From Salvia splendens (taxonomy: Eukaryota > Streptophyta > Magnoliopsida > Lamiales > Lamiaceae): DNA of 64,000 nt. Position numbers and translations under genes: made by a program. Shown here in pieces: positions 10,351 to 21,850 of this stretch (within the stretch, counting starts at the first letter, position 1; the number at the start of each line of letters is the position of its first letter). Below the pieces are notes generated by a model, which worked only from the letters and a program-made list of their open reading frames with translations, had not been told where the DNA came from and searched no databases. The stretch covers positions 15,200,902 through 15,264,901 of the forward strand of contig NC_056037.1 in the NCBI RefSeq assembly GCF_004379255.2, read 5' to 3'.

Positions 10351-11592
10351 AAATGGCTGCAGACAATGAACATATCTCATAGCTTACAATCATCAATTGA
10401 TCGATTTTCTGTTTGTATGTATAGAAAAGTACTTGAAACGCGAAGATGTTCTTATTTACACATAACTGTTTATCGATATATACCTTGCAACTGAGAAGGC
10501 GAAGAAGAAGCTGTTGTAAAGCAGGTAGCTCAAGCAAGGCAGGAGTGTCAAGATTCTTTATTCTCTGTAAATGATCACGACAGGTGAAGCGCAAGATATA
10601 TATATTAGTCTTGGATAGCTATGTAATTAACAACCGTAGATGAATTACCCACCGTATGATCACTATAGAAGTTGTATTTTAGGACACGGAAGCATTTCAG
10701 ATACTCCTCAATGTATATTGAATATGTACGGATCCAAGAGGAACAGTCTCGTGCTTGAAAACAGAAGCCATCGAATGTTCATTTATGCAGAGTTGTTGAA
10801 GTGACTGCCAACTTGAAGAATAAGGAAATGGGGAATACCAGAGGGGGTTGAGTTATCCTTGAAATGTAACAAATTAAACATGCGGCCTCTGTGTTGGATA
10901 TGGAAACTTAGTTCCTCGAGAAATGATTGATCGACCTCCCCTCAGTGCGCAGTGTACAACAATCAAAGTTTTTTGCGCAACCTGAAAACGAAACAAATCT
11001 TCTTCAGGGAAAATCAGTTATGGAAACAACCTAATCTGCAATGAAAACGTAGTAAGCCTAGAAACACAATCAATTGTAGAACTAAGATGTTAGAAAACAT
11101 GAGGTTGGGGAGCTTACCACCCAAGACTCGGCCTGTGTAAGACGCATTTTAAGTGCTTGGATACATTAACCAACATCAGCTCGAGGTCTTGGACCAGAAA
11201 CGGCAGCTAAAAGAGCTGATAAAATGGAGAAGACGCGCCTCTATTACTTTTACTTTGTTTCATTATAAAAAAAATGTTTATAGAGAATGCAATAAGTGAA
11301 TGAAGCTGAATAACACAACTTCACCGGTAAGAATTTCAAGAAAAATAGATTTGGACTCACTTTTTACATGCTTCTCTTTGGGCAACAATTCGAGGTGGTT
11401 TGTGGCTTTAATGATGGTGACTTTTATGTTCTGAAACAATCAACATTATGTGATGTTGTAACTTTCTGAAATCTCAAGATGAGATTTATACCAAGATATC
11501 ACCTTATATTGACTATGGACTGATGTCGTTTCCTGTATAATAGATTTAATCGCATTCCTAAAACTTTGCTGGCCATTCGTCCCGGCAGCCAT

Positions 11593-12439
11593 TTTGATGA
11601 ACAACCGAAATTAGAGGGAACCAAACAGCCTAATCAGCAAGAACAAATTAAAGAAGGCACACATTTCTTCAGACATTAATATGTACGTTCGTCATCACTA
11701 GCTAAATTTATCCATCGATGAAGAATATATTTTCCAATGTCGAAAACGAAATTGACATGAATCCTCTGCAAATTCAACTCCACCACACTCACGCACATAA
11801 ACAACAAACACAAACCATGGTGCGTGCATACGAGTGAAAATCATCACGATGGCCAGCATTTTAATGTCATCGATCGCATGAACTAAGAAATTTTGGAGAT
11901 TCTTATAAAACGCGTTGAGTAGCAACGAAGCAAATATGTACCTGAAGAGTAGAGAGAACAAAGGAAGGTAGAGATGAAAGAAAAGATGTGCAAAATGAGA
12001 GAGAAGAAGCTTGTTGTTTCTGCTCTGCTATGGATGGAAGGAAGGAATTGGCCAACTCTACACCTAAACTATTGCTCAACTTCACACGTTGCATGCACAA
12101 CTGCGCCTATATATATCACTTGTTTTTATAAATCTAACCTATACTATATTAAACACTTTTTGCCATTATAACTCTTTGCATCCCATAATTCTTCCTAAAT
12201 TCATTTTAGATTATACTTTACTTTTCATATATAATGATACACTATTAAGTATTAACCCCTGTCACGAAGACTTGTCTAATGAGTCGATGAAACAGAACGG
12301 ATACGAACAACGCCAATTGTATGTTTTATTAACCTAAGACCTGCCCATACACTCGTGTATAGGAACTACGAACCAATCTCAAGCCATTAATCGTTCCCGT
12401 AGTATTACAATCGTCATGAAAAAAAACAGTATTATTGTA
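11593..12439. other. Upstream region of the ANTH pseudogene
   Basis: This is the former 5' flank and leader of the minus-strand ANTH gene. Short open frames on both strands match nothing recognisable. A stretch near 11950-12080 is rich in short purine runs. No promoter element can be assigned with confidence. Confidence 0.35.
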
Positions 12440-12670
12440 ATTCTCCATTCGTCCAAAAAGAAATAGACAAAGTTGCAAATGACCCAGGTTTTAATGAGTA
12501 ATTGATAAAGGAAGAGAGAGGGAGAGAAAATGTGGTGGAACTGGAAGTAGTATTAGTAGATTGTGGTTAGTATTGGTTTAAAACTTTTTATTTTTAGAAT
12601 TAGTCTAATTTTGGTAGAAGGTCCAAAAAGGAAAAACTAATCTATTTTTTTTTTGGACAAAAGGAGTATC
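12440..12670. mobile_element. Stowaway-like MITE
   Basis: The left end reads CTCCATTCGTCCAAAAAG and the right end, reverse complemented, reads ACTCCTTTTGTCCAAAAA. These are imperfect terminal inverted repeats of the CTCCNTNCGTCC type typical of Stowaway (Tc1/mariner) MITEs. The interior is AT-rich with no coding frame. Confidence 0.65.
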
Positions 12671-12786
12671 CTACTATATGGAGTACATAAAATAGTAATA
12701 AAATGGAAGTAGGAACAATTGTATAAACACGTGACAATTTCTTGACATGGTATTATTGCAAAAAGAAGTCATCTAAAAAAGTTCTA

Positions 12787-15700
12787 TTACAAGAAGACTT
12801 GTAGGTGGCTATGCTTTTCTAGCAAGGCTTCCGCATGTTGCTCCAAGTACTCTCTGCTATTCATTTCTGTTAACCTAAATCAACCAACAAATTAAATTAG
12901 AAAATACAAATACAGTGAAACACAGACAAGTTTATAACAAGAAAACAATGCCCTTCTTTACTACCTACTAATGGTGCGGTCTTTAGCAAAACCTAATTCG
13001 TCGTCCACACAAATGTCGGAGTCATCTGATTTCCTCGATCTCGAAGAGGTCCTCGGTGCCATTTGCTGAGCATCAGCTATTGTTACAATCCGTTCCAAGA
13101 GTTGGAATGCAGTCCCCTCAGCGCTGCATAATAGTCTAGCTCGCTTCTCGTACATAACCTGTACGTCGCTCAAATAACCCACAACATATCATGTTTCCTG
13201 CAAACGACATTACCTTTCCAACGGGACAAAAGGGTTTCAAGGACTAACATCAACTAAAGTCACAAACCGATACGCTGCCGTCCTATTGGAGGCCCCAAAT
13301 ATCGGCACCCCATCCAGTGCCAGCGTATGGAATTTTTCTGCTAAGAAGGAAAATTAATAGTACTACTTAGTAACGAGAGAACCAAGCTGACTCGTGTTTC
13401 AGTGGGCGAAAAATGAAGGGGAGACTTACCAAACAGCCCAAAATAGTCTGCGGCTCCAAGAGGTCTGTGGCAGAGTTCCTCAAAAGAGAAGAGAGCACAG
13501 CCATCCGCGCCCAGTGGGACCTAACAAAGCTCAGGAAGACCAATTTTGACAGCTATTTAATGCGCTCCGCTGCGACAATTTTTAAATCTTTGGACTAAGA
13601 TAGTTTTATACCTGCAATTTTCTCCCCATGACAACTTCCACCTCTTGTGGAGAAGCTATGTGTTCACCAATTAACTGATAGAATCTTTTCTTGAGACGGC
13701 CTGACAAATGCTTTCCGACAAAGTAGAAACCTTGTTCTGCCTAGAATTCGGGAAAGGCAATAATAAGTTCAGCAAAATAACAAAAAATTAGAAGATGGAT
13801 ACATTGAATTGAATACTGCAATGGACAGTAATTAGAGACGAGGAAGCTTTACCGATGTCCTTCTTCGATAGTCCACGGAGGAACCAATTTGATGAGCTAC
13901 ACATTTTTCCTACATCAGAATTAGATTCTAAGTTATTAAGAGATTCAGTACACAGTAACACATAGCGATAGTTTCAAAATGTCTTGAAAAGAGAGATTCA
14001 TGACTCGTCCCTCCAGCCATCATCACGTCAGATTGAAAACGTACCTTCAAAGTAGCAATAAATGGAAGAAACAGATCCCTCTGCAAGCCCCCTTCATAGA
14101 GGTTATCTGGAGCTCGGTTTGAAGTAGCAACGAGAATCTATTCATGAATCACAACACAGGTTACCACTTATTAGGCAATGAATAAGAAGTCTATTCAAAA
14201 TTTCATATAACAAAAGTAGAATTGGAAAGTTGGATACTCACAACTCCATTGCTGAATAAATGTCGAAATAGACGATTGAGAATTAAGGCATCAGCAACAT
14301 CATTCACCTAAGCAATACACAAAATGTAAACAAACAGCTGGAAGATAGAGCTGAACATGGCAATGATATGGTGCAGGCAGAACATTAAATTACTTTGCCA
14401 GTTAAACTTACCATAAATTCATCAAGGCATAACAAGATTGCTTCATCGGATAGCTCTCCAGCAACAACTTCTAAGGGATCTGAGACTCCTTTGTGCTTCT
14501 GCAATTAAATTTCACCATGACCTTAAAATTCTACTCGGATAGGATAATATCACATGCATATGTTTGAACCTTCCCCCGTGACTAATGTCAATGACTTAAC
14601 GCTAATTAAAATGGTTCCTAACATTTGTTATTTACTCAAAATAAGATCAAATGTTGACCTTGCTTTGTCATCACAAATGTATCTGACGCATTGAAGTCCC
14701 GAATCCCGACATAATCCCACTCTACGAATACAAAGAAATGCCAACTACAGTGTTCTTATCAGATAGAAGTAGAAATGAACTCCATCTTATGCCAAGTAAT
14801 GAAGGAAAAGGCCTCAGAAGCCCTAAATAAGCTTCTTCACGGATGAAATATGATGCCCGATTTTTTCTCCAAAACTATCTTTTCCTATTTTCAGACAACT
14901 TTATGTAGCGTGACGAAAACACAATGAAACGTTTGTAGACCATCCAGACAACTTTATAAAAAGGAAGTGAGAAAGAAATCTAAGAAACAAATCATACTTG
15001 TAAACGGCTGTGAACATTTAGCATGAAGTCATGGAAATGGATCCTCTTCTTCCTCCAATTGGAAGGACTGGAACATTTAGAAGGAATGTATGGAGCAGCA
15101 GAGAACTTGAATTAGTTAATGACACAGTGGAATGTAAGCACAGGCTAATGTGAAGATAACCAAATCACTTCAAAGATTGTCTTCGATCCTTACAGTTGAT
15201 TAAAAAATAAGTCCATCAACATAGTCTTTCCAGTTCCCACTCCTCCGTATAGATAAAGTCCTCTCACAGGTGCATCTGAAGACTGAGGTATAAAACGTGA
15301 CCACAACCACCTACTCCTGTACATATACACAGAATTGATTTATTAGAAAATTATACCAATATAAAAGCAAGGAAATAATGACACCCGATAATGTAATTAT
15401 GGATACTACCAAACACAGACTACATGCTACATAGAAACAAGGACCTGAAAATTTACCTCGCAGCTTTCTCAGAAGTAGCATAACGATCCAATCGGCAAGC
15501 TTCTTCTTTTTCAACAAGCTCGTTGTATAGTCTTTGAAGCTCCCCCAGGGTATTAAGCTGCAAAGTCACAATTCACACATAATTCCGCAAAATGAAAACT
15601 CCAGTATCAGGATAGCTGAACTCAATTTTGTAACTGTTAGAAGGATTTTAACATGACATATAAAAAGAGCAATTATATGAACTGAACTGCCTCTTCTTAA

Positions 15701-16380
15701 TAAATATACATAAATTCTTCTTGCAATTTAAGCAGTAACATTAAGTGAGTGAATTCAGTTTTTCATTTCCATAAACTAAAGGCACATCAGATTCTATTTG
15801 ACTAAACCAGCAATTCACAATGCAATCCATTAGTTCAAGCAAGCTATGAAATTGCTTTATATACACATAAGAATATCGATCTGCTAAAAAAGCTGTAATC
15901 ATACACACTGTGTAAACCTCAAAGAAAAGGAAAAAAAACAGACATGGAATGATAATCAAGACAAAACTAGCAAACCTGGCAAGCATCTCCATCCAAAAGT
16001 TCACCAGCAGATATCCTACGCCCGTATTCTAGCAGCGGCCCTCTGCCATTTAGTTCTGCCATTAAATTCGATAAATAAAATAAGTTTAAATCAATCGCTT
16101 GGCCTTGTATTTTCCAAATTTCAGTTACACGATACTTTAAAAACGATAGACAACCTCCATGAGTCATTGCAGCTACATCAGTTGATATAGTAGCTCTGTG
16201 GATCATGTGTGTATATTTACTTTGACAAAAATCGTTTATGCTACGGGACATGCTATACATAGAACGATGATCCATTCTGAACCAAAAATCACGTGATCTA
16301 GACGAGGCATCGTATAGGATATTCCCTCTTGACCTGCAACCCAGCCTAAATTGCCTCACGGCCCGAATAAGAGTCCTCAT
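12787..16380 (-). CDS. AFG1/LACE1-like mitochondrial AAA ATPase
   Basis: Fourteen coding exons join in frame with GT/AG borders: 16380-16155, 16055-15976, 15557-15457, 15316-15194, 15067-14998, 14498-14412, 14307-14242, 14137-14045, 13909-13853, 13740-13612, 13520-13430, 13340-13249, 13158-12965 and 12874-12787. The total is 1,497 bases, 498 residues plus stop. The first exon encodes an Arg/Ser-rich leader ([14 protein letters not shown]), consistent with mitochondrial import. Walker A is [14 protein letters not shown], then RIHFHDFM, Walker B LLCLDEFM, sensor-like [13 protein letters not shown], and the family-specific [28 protein letters not shown] and [17 protein letters not shown]1 proteins are inner-membrane-associated ATPases linked to turnover of mitochondrially made subunits. 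No defects were seen. The ATG at 16380 was chosen because the frame upstream of it begins at an apparent intron acceptor (16434). Confidence 0.92.
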
Positions 16381-17100
16381 TTTGTTAAAGATCTCTCCTT
16401 TCAACTCCTTAATTGTGCCAAGTACTGCAACAATCTGCATCCAATAATCAAATTAATGGGAATGCTTTTACTAATTGGGATTTATTCCCACCTTAGAAGA
16501 ACACAGCAACTCCAGAAAAAGTTTTAATTCTTCAATTCAATATCAAGTTGTGCAATAATTGACCTCAACCAAAAAAGATAGTATTGCAAATAAAATAAAA
16601 CTTGGACTGAATAAAACAGCCAATCATCATGCACTCACTTTCTGGTCACATATTCTTGAACAAAAAATAAGCCTTTTCAACCAACTCATTCTATCAATAT
16701 ACTAATACTAAAAATTTACTATGATCAACCAATAGATATATAAAATTATGAAATATCTTCATCATCAAGCATCAAGAAACAAAATCCGAAATTCGTGCAT
16801 GTTAGAAATGATCAAGAAAGTAAGAAATCAAATTCAAACCTGTTCTGTTACAGCCAAAGCCAATAAACAAATAATTATTCTTCAGATTATTTACTCGCAA
16901 GCACTGCAGTTAAATTGTGAGCAGAGAATGGCGATAGTATCAAGAATGAAAGAATTGTAAATAAGAAAAGAAAAGATGGGATTTTTAAGTGGGAATTCGA
17001 AAAGTAAAAAAGAAAATCTTGGATTGAGAAATCCTATTAGTATTTCCTTGGATTGGGTAAGGAGATAGACAGTTGGAGAGAGAGAGAGAGGCGAGTTGGG
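16381..17100 (-). promoter_or_regulatory. 5'UTR, leader intron and probable promoter side of the AFG1-like gene
   Basis: An acceptor (TTGGATGCAG) lies at 16435 and a plausible donor (CAG|GTTTGA) at 16839-16840, giving a leader intron of about 405 bp. A 5'UTR exon then begins near 17100 and ends at 16840. A GA-rich run (about 17060-17090) lies near the likely transcription start. Exact start and promoter elements cannot be set without transcript data. Confidence 0.5.
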
Positions 17101-18902
17101 ATCTGGGTTGCTTTTTCCAATAATTTATGAGCTTCAATTGTCGTGCGGTTCTTTTGATTTACTGTTTCTTTAGGGTTCGTTTGATTTAGACGAGAAGCTC
17201 ATAGAGTTTTGAAGGGTTTGCTATCTTCATTTAAGTGTGTTTAGTTCGTTCAATTGAGTTACTACATGCCTCCATTTCCAATGTTTGGTTATATGGTTTG
17301 CAAACATGTTTTGTGTGTGGAAATGATATAATTATTATCCTCAATTTATTAGTACATTTTTATATTAATACAAATGCATAGTATAAATCATAAAGATATT
17401 ATAAAATAAACTATTAAAATATTAATTTGTATATAAACATAATATTAATAAATTATAAATATAAGAAATGAATACACGCTACTAAATAAAATTTCAATAG
17501 TGATTTACTAATTCTTCAAATCTTCTTAAGAAATACTGATAAAAAAATAAATACTAGTATAAAACTTTTCTCCCATACTATTGATAAAACCGTTTTTCCC
17601 TACTATTATCTTCATCATTATATAAATAAAAAATTGAATATTATGTAAAATCAATAATTTTATTAGTGTTAAAATCATAATCAAAATCCTATTCTATTTT
17701 GACGGAAATCCCAATCAATGGAGTATTATTCTGCCCCTTCCTCTCTCTCACACTCTCTCCTGCTCTATTTCCATTCTCCCACCGCGCATGCTACCTGTAG
17801 AAATGGCGGACGGCACCGGCCAAAGCCGCCCCTGGAGTGGGGGCTTGCCCTTTGTTGGTTCCGTCAGTGACCACCTCCACAGCTGCCGGAGCCATCTCCG
17901 AACCGCCGATAGATTCACTCTCACTAGACCTTCAGCAAGAACTCCTCCCACCTCCTAACGCCGTCGTCGAAGAATCCCCACTAATCCAATCCCCTCCTTC
18001 CAGCTCCACTGCCTCCCAGCAACCATGAAATTATTACTTTTACTTACCTTCCGGCATATTCGAAGTTTCCCTCTACGGCGAACGCGGATTTGCGGGGGGT
18101 GAGAGAGCTGAGTTTCGCGAAGGAGGTAAAAGGGGAAAAGTAAATAAATCTACCGACGACGAGGAGCGTGGAGCTCGAAAGTGTAATATGCAACCACAAA
18201 ATGGTTAGATTTACCGACCTTTATGGAGTTTTCCTCTCGGCGATGCCGGATTTGCTGTGTGCCGACGGTGGGCTTCGAGCAGCGGAGGGGATGGAGAGAG
18301 AGGGTAAAAGGGGAAGAAGAGGTGTTTTTCTGGTGGAACAATGTATCTCCCTCTCACTAAAACACCTCTTGCATAGGTTAGTGTTACCAATTGAATTGGG
18401 GTACGTAACATTAATTTCAAACGGATCGTCTTTTTCGAACTGGCCTGGTAAAAAAATAACTAATACAAACAAATAGTGGATAGGGTGGTCCACGTAAGCA
18501 TTTTCCATCCTTTTCCTACTCTTGTCATCTAATCAAACTCACTGTCTTTCTCTACTTAAATCGCCGCCTTTTCGCCACCTACATATTTTAATTTTGTACT
18601 CTAATTAATTTGCTTTAATTAATTGGATTTGTTCGAAAAGTAATCTCAGATTTTTAAGTAATGTTTTATTATGACAAATGGTAATAAGAATCCTGAAAAG
18701 TAAGAAAGTGATATAACTGAGATGCTTTCTTATACATCGGCTTTTTCCTTGAATATTCTTTTTTCCAATTTCATGATCCATGTATATTTAGGTATTTATA
18801 TTATTATTATTATATTAATTATTATCTAATTGAGTCACTATGATGTGATTTTAAAAATTATGATCATAATTAACTATAATAATTTTCATTTGCGTAATAT
18901 GT
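17101..18902. other. Intergenic region with a GC-rich orphan block
   Basis: Most of it is AT-rich with no gene. The exception is 17740-18480. A pyrimidine-rich leader is followed by ATG at 17788 and about 50 codons, and an overlapping frame (17837-18028) encodes a Pro/Ser-rich peptide. Two imperfect copies of a segment with GGATTTGC and GTAAAAGGGGAA lie at about 18050-18145 and 18205-18320. It looks like a gene fragment or relict first exon, but I do not recognise the family. Confidence 0.35.
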
Positions 18903-21622
18903 TGTCACGACCGCATTTAGCTAAGGATAGCATAATCCGGGGAATTCGCGACTAAGGAGGGATTATAAGAAGCGGGGATAGAATTTAGGGGAAATTAAAG
19001 CCAAAGCAAAACGAGACGCACATAATAACTTAAATACGGAAATACTTATAACCAAAATACACTCGATCATGTAGAATCGAGTGACCGTTCATACAAGTTC
19101 TGATTATCAGAGTAAAGAGTAAGATAGACACTGCCTCTTAACCGGCACAGCGGAAACGAAAGAACGCGGTCCATGTATGGAGACATGAACCTCCGAGAGT
19201 TTTGTTCATAGTTATCTACTAGATTGCTCTCCACAGCACTTATCCCTTCCCCTTTCCACGACTCAACCTGCACGTTTAGAAATATGCAGGGCTGAGTACA
19301 AAAAGTACTCAGTGAACATAATGCCGAAAATTACAAATATACATTTGAAAATATTGTCAAGCCATCATCGCAGTAATCCTCGGGGTTTTATTCAAAAGAC
19401 CCGAGCTTACTAAAAATATTCACTTTGGGCCCTTTTTCCTGTACTTAGCCATATCTGATCACCTTGTGCCGTCGAGATGGTGTTCTCGCACGGTCACCTT
19501 ACATGCATGTGCCGGGAAGGTGGCCACCTTCCTCGGTCACCTGCTCTGTCCAACATGACAGAGGGAGCTTGTGTACACTAGTCCGAGCGGGGACACCACC
19601 CTCACTGGGACCCGAATTCGACTTATATCATCATTCATAATTCATTTGGCCTTAGCCAAACAGATAGGCATCATACACAAAACATTTATGGCAAGACAAC
19701 ATCTTTAAAAATCACGAACATGTGTTCAAGTTTTCATAAAATACAATTTGTATTTTAGTATAAGAAAGCTCACCTTGATCGCTTAGTTTTCTTATCTTGA
19801 ATTCTTACTCCGACCTTACTTGCGGAGATAACCTTTTTGAAAACAAACAACGTACTAATAAGACTCGAGAAATTCACATACTTATAGGAATGCATGCCCC
19901 TACTTTATTTCTTTTATCATTTGCTCACCGTTAGAAAATTTTAGAAACTTGCATATTAATTAAATTGGGAAATTTAATTAATAGCACTTCATTATTAATA
20001 TTATTATTACTACTACTACGAAATTTCTAAACTTACATTATTTGAACTTACATTATTTATTACTAGTTCGTTTGCTAGTTAGATTCCAACCAAAATTTGA
20101 TATTCTATACTTTACTAATTACTCCTAAAAAAAAAACAATTTGGGTCACAACTATTTATTTTAGCTTACTTAACCATTTCATTCTTAGGCCCGGAATACT
20201 TTAATTTCGGAATGGACCTCAAATCACTATGCATTACAGCCCCAAGGTCGCCGAATCGGCTCGGAGGCTTCACGTTCCTCGCCGGCCCTGTCTTCGCAAT
20301 GGATACTTCCTCCCTTGCTACACTCTGCTCCTTGACCGGCTCTTTCCGAGGCTGTAGGTCTGCCGGAATCGTTTCCTACTCCCTGCTCGGCTCATGCCGA
20401 AGTTGTAGCTCGGCTGGGACCATGCTCGGCTCTGGCCGAGGTTTCAGCTCGGCGGGGACCATGCTCGGCTCTTGCCGAGGTTTCAGCTCGGCGGGGACCA
20501 TGCTCGGCTCTTGCCGAGGTTTCAACTCGGCGGGGACCATGCTCGGCTCTTGCCGAGGTTTCAACTCGGCGGGGACCATGCTCGGCTCTTGCCGAGGTTT
20601 CAGCTCGGAGGGGATTGTATCCATCAGCCCTCCCCTCCCTTCCAGCGCCGTCGCCGTCGAGACCCTCATCTCCAGCGGCCGACGCCGTTTCCGACAGGTA
20701 GGTGATCGGTTTCTTCATCCCCTCCCCCCCTTTTTTTTTTATTTAGGTTTTAAATACCTTTGTGATAATAGACTTTGTTAATTTCATTCCAAGATTTCTA
20801 GATTCATGGAAAGAAAGCAAGGATGCGTTTTTGGAGCGTGGGCTGTCATTGTTGACGACGGAGCGCCGAGCTCGCTGCCGGAAGTTCCTCGCGGCAGATT
20901 TACAGATTGGTTCAAGATGAGTTTCTATATTTATTTCAGAGGTCTACATAGAATTGTTATAAGAGTCACAGGCTTTTTGGTGTTGTCTAAAGCATCATTA
21001 AAAGTCCTATGTTATGTCTATCATTCAATAGCTTGGGGAAAAATTCTGGTTTTGGCATGCTACTTGTATGTGTTGGGTGAAATTTGGAGTCCCTGATGTA
21101 ATATGTGGAAAATAAAGGTTACCTAGCATGTTTCCATTTTCATTCTTACTATAATCTGATGTATATGCATAAAAAAAACTTGGAATTACCTTTTATGTGG
21201 GGGAAAAAGAGGTGGTGTTGGATTGGTGACTTGATTCTACAAGTATGTGTAAATCTTCCTCCTTAGGCTCTGTCCGATGTGGAATTGAAGTAGGAAGAGG
21301 AAATAGTATGTGGGGTTTGTGAAGGAATTAAGTGGGGTTGGGAAGGGGTGATTAGGATATGTGATGGTAACGTTTTTCTGGTGAAAGAAAGTGAGGAAAT
21401 ATACTAATCTATAGAAGATGGCAATAAAAGATGGCCACGTAAGCGGTAATTATTCTTGGAGAGAAAGTTCACCATTTGTCAGAGAATGAGAATTTTTTTT
21501 TTTCCATACTTCATTAATGCATTCATAAATGCAGCATTTATTACTTTTACTACTCATCAAGTAACATTAAATGCATTGTCATGCCCTTCTCGGATAAGCT
21601 ATCAGAGAATATATTAATTAAT

Positions 21623-21672
<50 letters not shown>

Positions 21673-21804
21673 GATCATTTCATTTGGTGTAGGTACAAAC
21701 GGCGCAAGCTCGGGGCTCGGATTTAATCGCAGTAAAAGTTACTTATATAAGTAATTTAGCTAATAATATTGTTTCTAATAATATCGGCTTAGCGGGTCGT
21801 TACA
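18903..21804 (-). repeat. 3' LTR of the Tekay-like element
   Basis: It is 2,902 bp with ends TGTCACGACC...GGTCGTTACA as read on the plus strand. Inside are a 39-bp minisatellite, a (TA)n tract near 21620-21655 followed by poly-T, and a GC-rich block (20210-20890) unlike the rest of the LTR. That block has short open frames on both strands, which I take as by-products of the repeat rather than genes. Confidence 0.93.
20416..20610. repeat. 39-bp minisatellite inside the 3' LTR
   Basis: Five head-to-tail units of 39 bp start with GGGACCATGCTCGG at 20416, 20455, 20494, 20533 and 20572, with decayed copies on each side. Each unit holds the inverted repeat CTCGGC...GCCGAG, able to form a short hairpin. 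Because 39 is a multiple of three, the array is open on both strands, which produces repetitive pseudo-proteins. Confidence 0.85.
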
Positions 21805-21830
21805 TACTACCCCTCTTAAAAGAAATTTCG
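21805..21830 (-). other. Polypurine tract of the Tekay-like element
   Basis: On the minus strand a purine-rich run (AAGAGGGGTAGTA) immediately precedes the 3' LTR. Confidence 0.75.
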
Positions 21831-21850
21831 TCCCGAAATTTAGGATGTGT

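Larger units (their letters stand above)
3528..11592 (-). pseudogene. Clathrin-assembly protein, ANTH domain (AP180/PICALM type), disrupted
   Basis: Live relatives bind phosphoinositides and clathrin at the plasma membrane or trans-Golgi. Exon 1 (11592-11503) starts MAAGTNGQQSFRNAI. Exon 2 (11430-11361) carries the lipid-binding signature KATNHLE. Later blocks read RPRADV (about 11190), VAQKTLIVVH (about 10960), LHFKDNSTP (about 10860), EEYLKCFRVLKY (about 10690), LLELPALQQLLLRLL (about 10520), VDK/FFEMQGGDAV (about 4900-4770) and LTDFFEMCRSLE (about 4680). A Pro/Gln-rich tail with WELAIATP follows at about 3980. Breaks: an in-frame TAA at 11166-11168 where relatives have Tyr (ADVGxCIQAL); a frameshift near 10880; a Gypsy element inside the exon reading PFGAATYNYMIQYSLSM (split 10351 | 5097); and a Copia LTR replacing the 3' end at 3527. 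The exact exon 2/3 join is unclear. The product is inferred by family resemblance. Confidence 0.88.

Noticed and set aside
16748..16960. A 70-codon plus-strand frame upstream of the AFG1-like gene
   Set aside because: It overlaps the leader intron and 5'UTR of that gene on the other strand and has no similarity I recognise.
20212..20781. A 189-codon plus-strand frame and 97- and 108-codon minus-strand frames (also at 29578-30147) as protein genes
   Set aside because: They are by-products of a 39-bp tandem repeat that keeps all frames open, and they are duplicated with the LTR.
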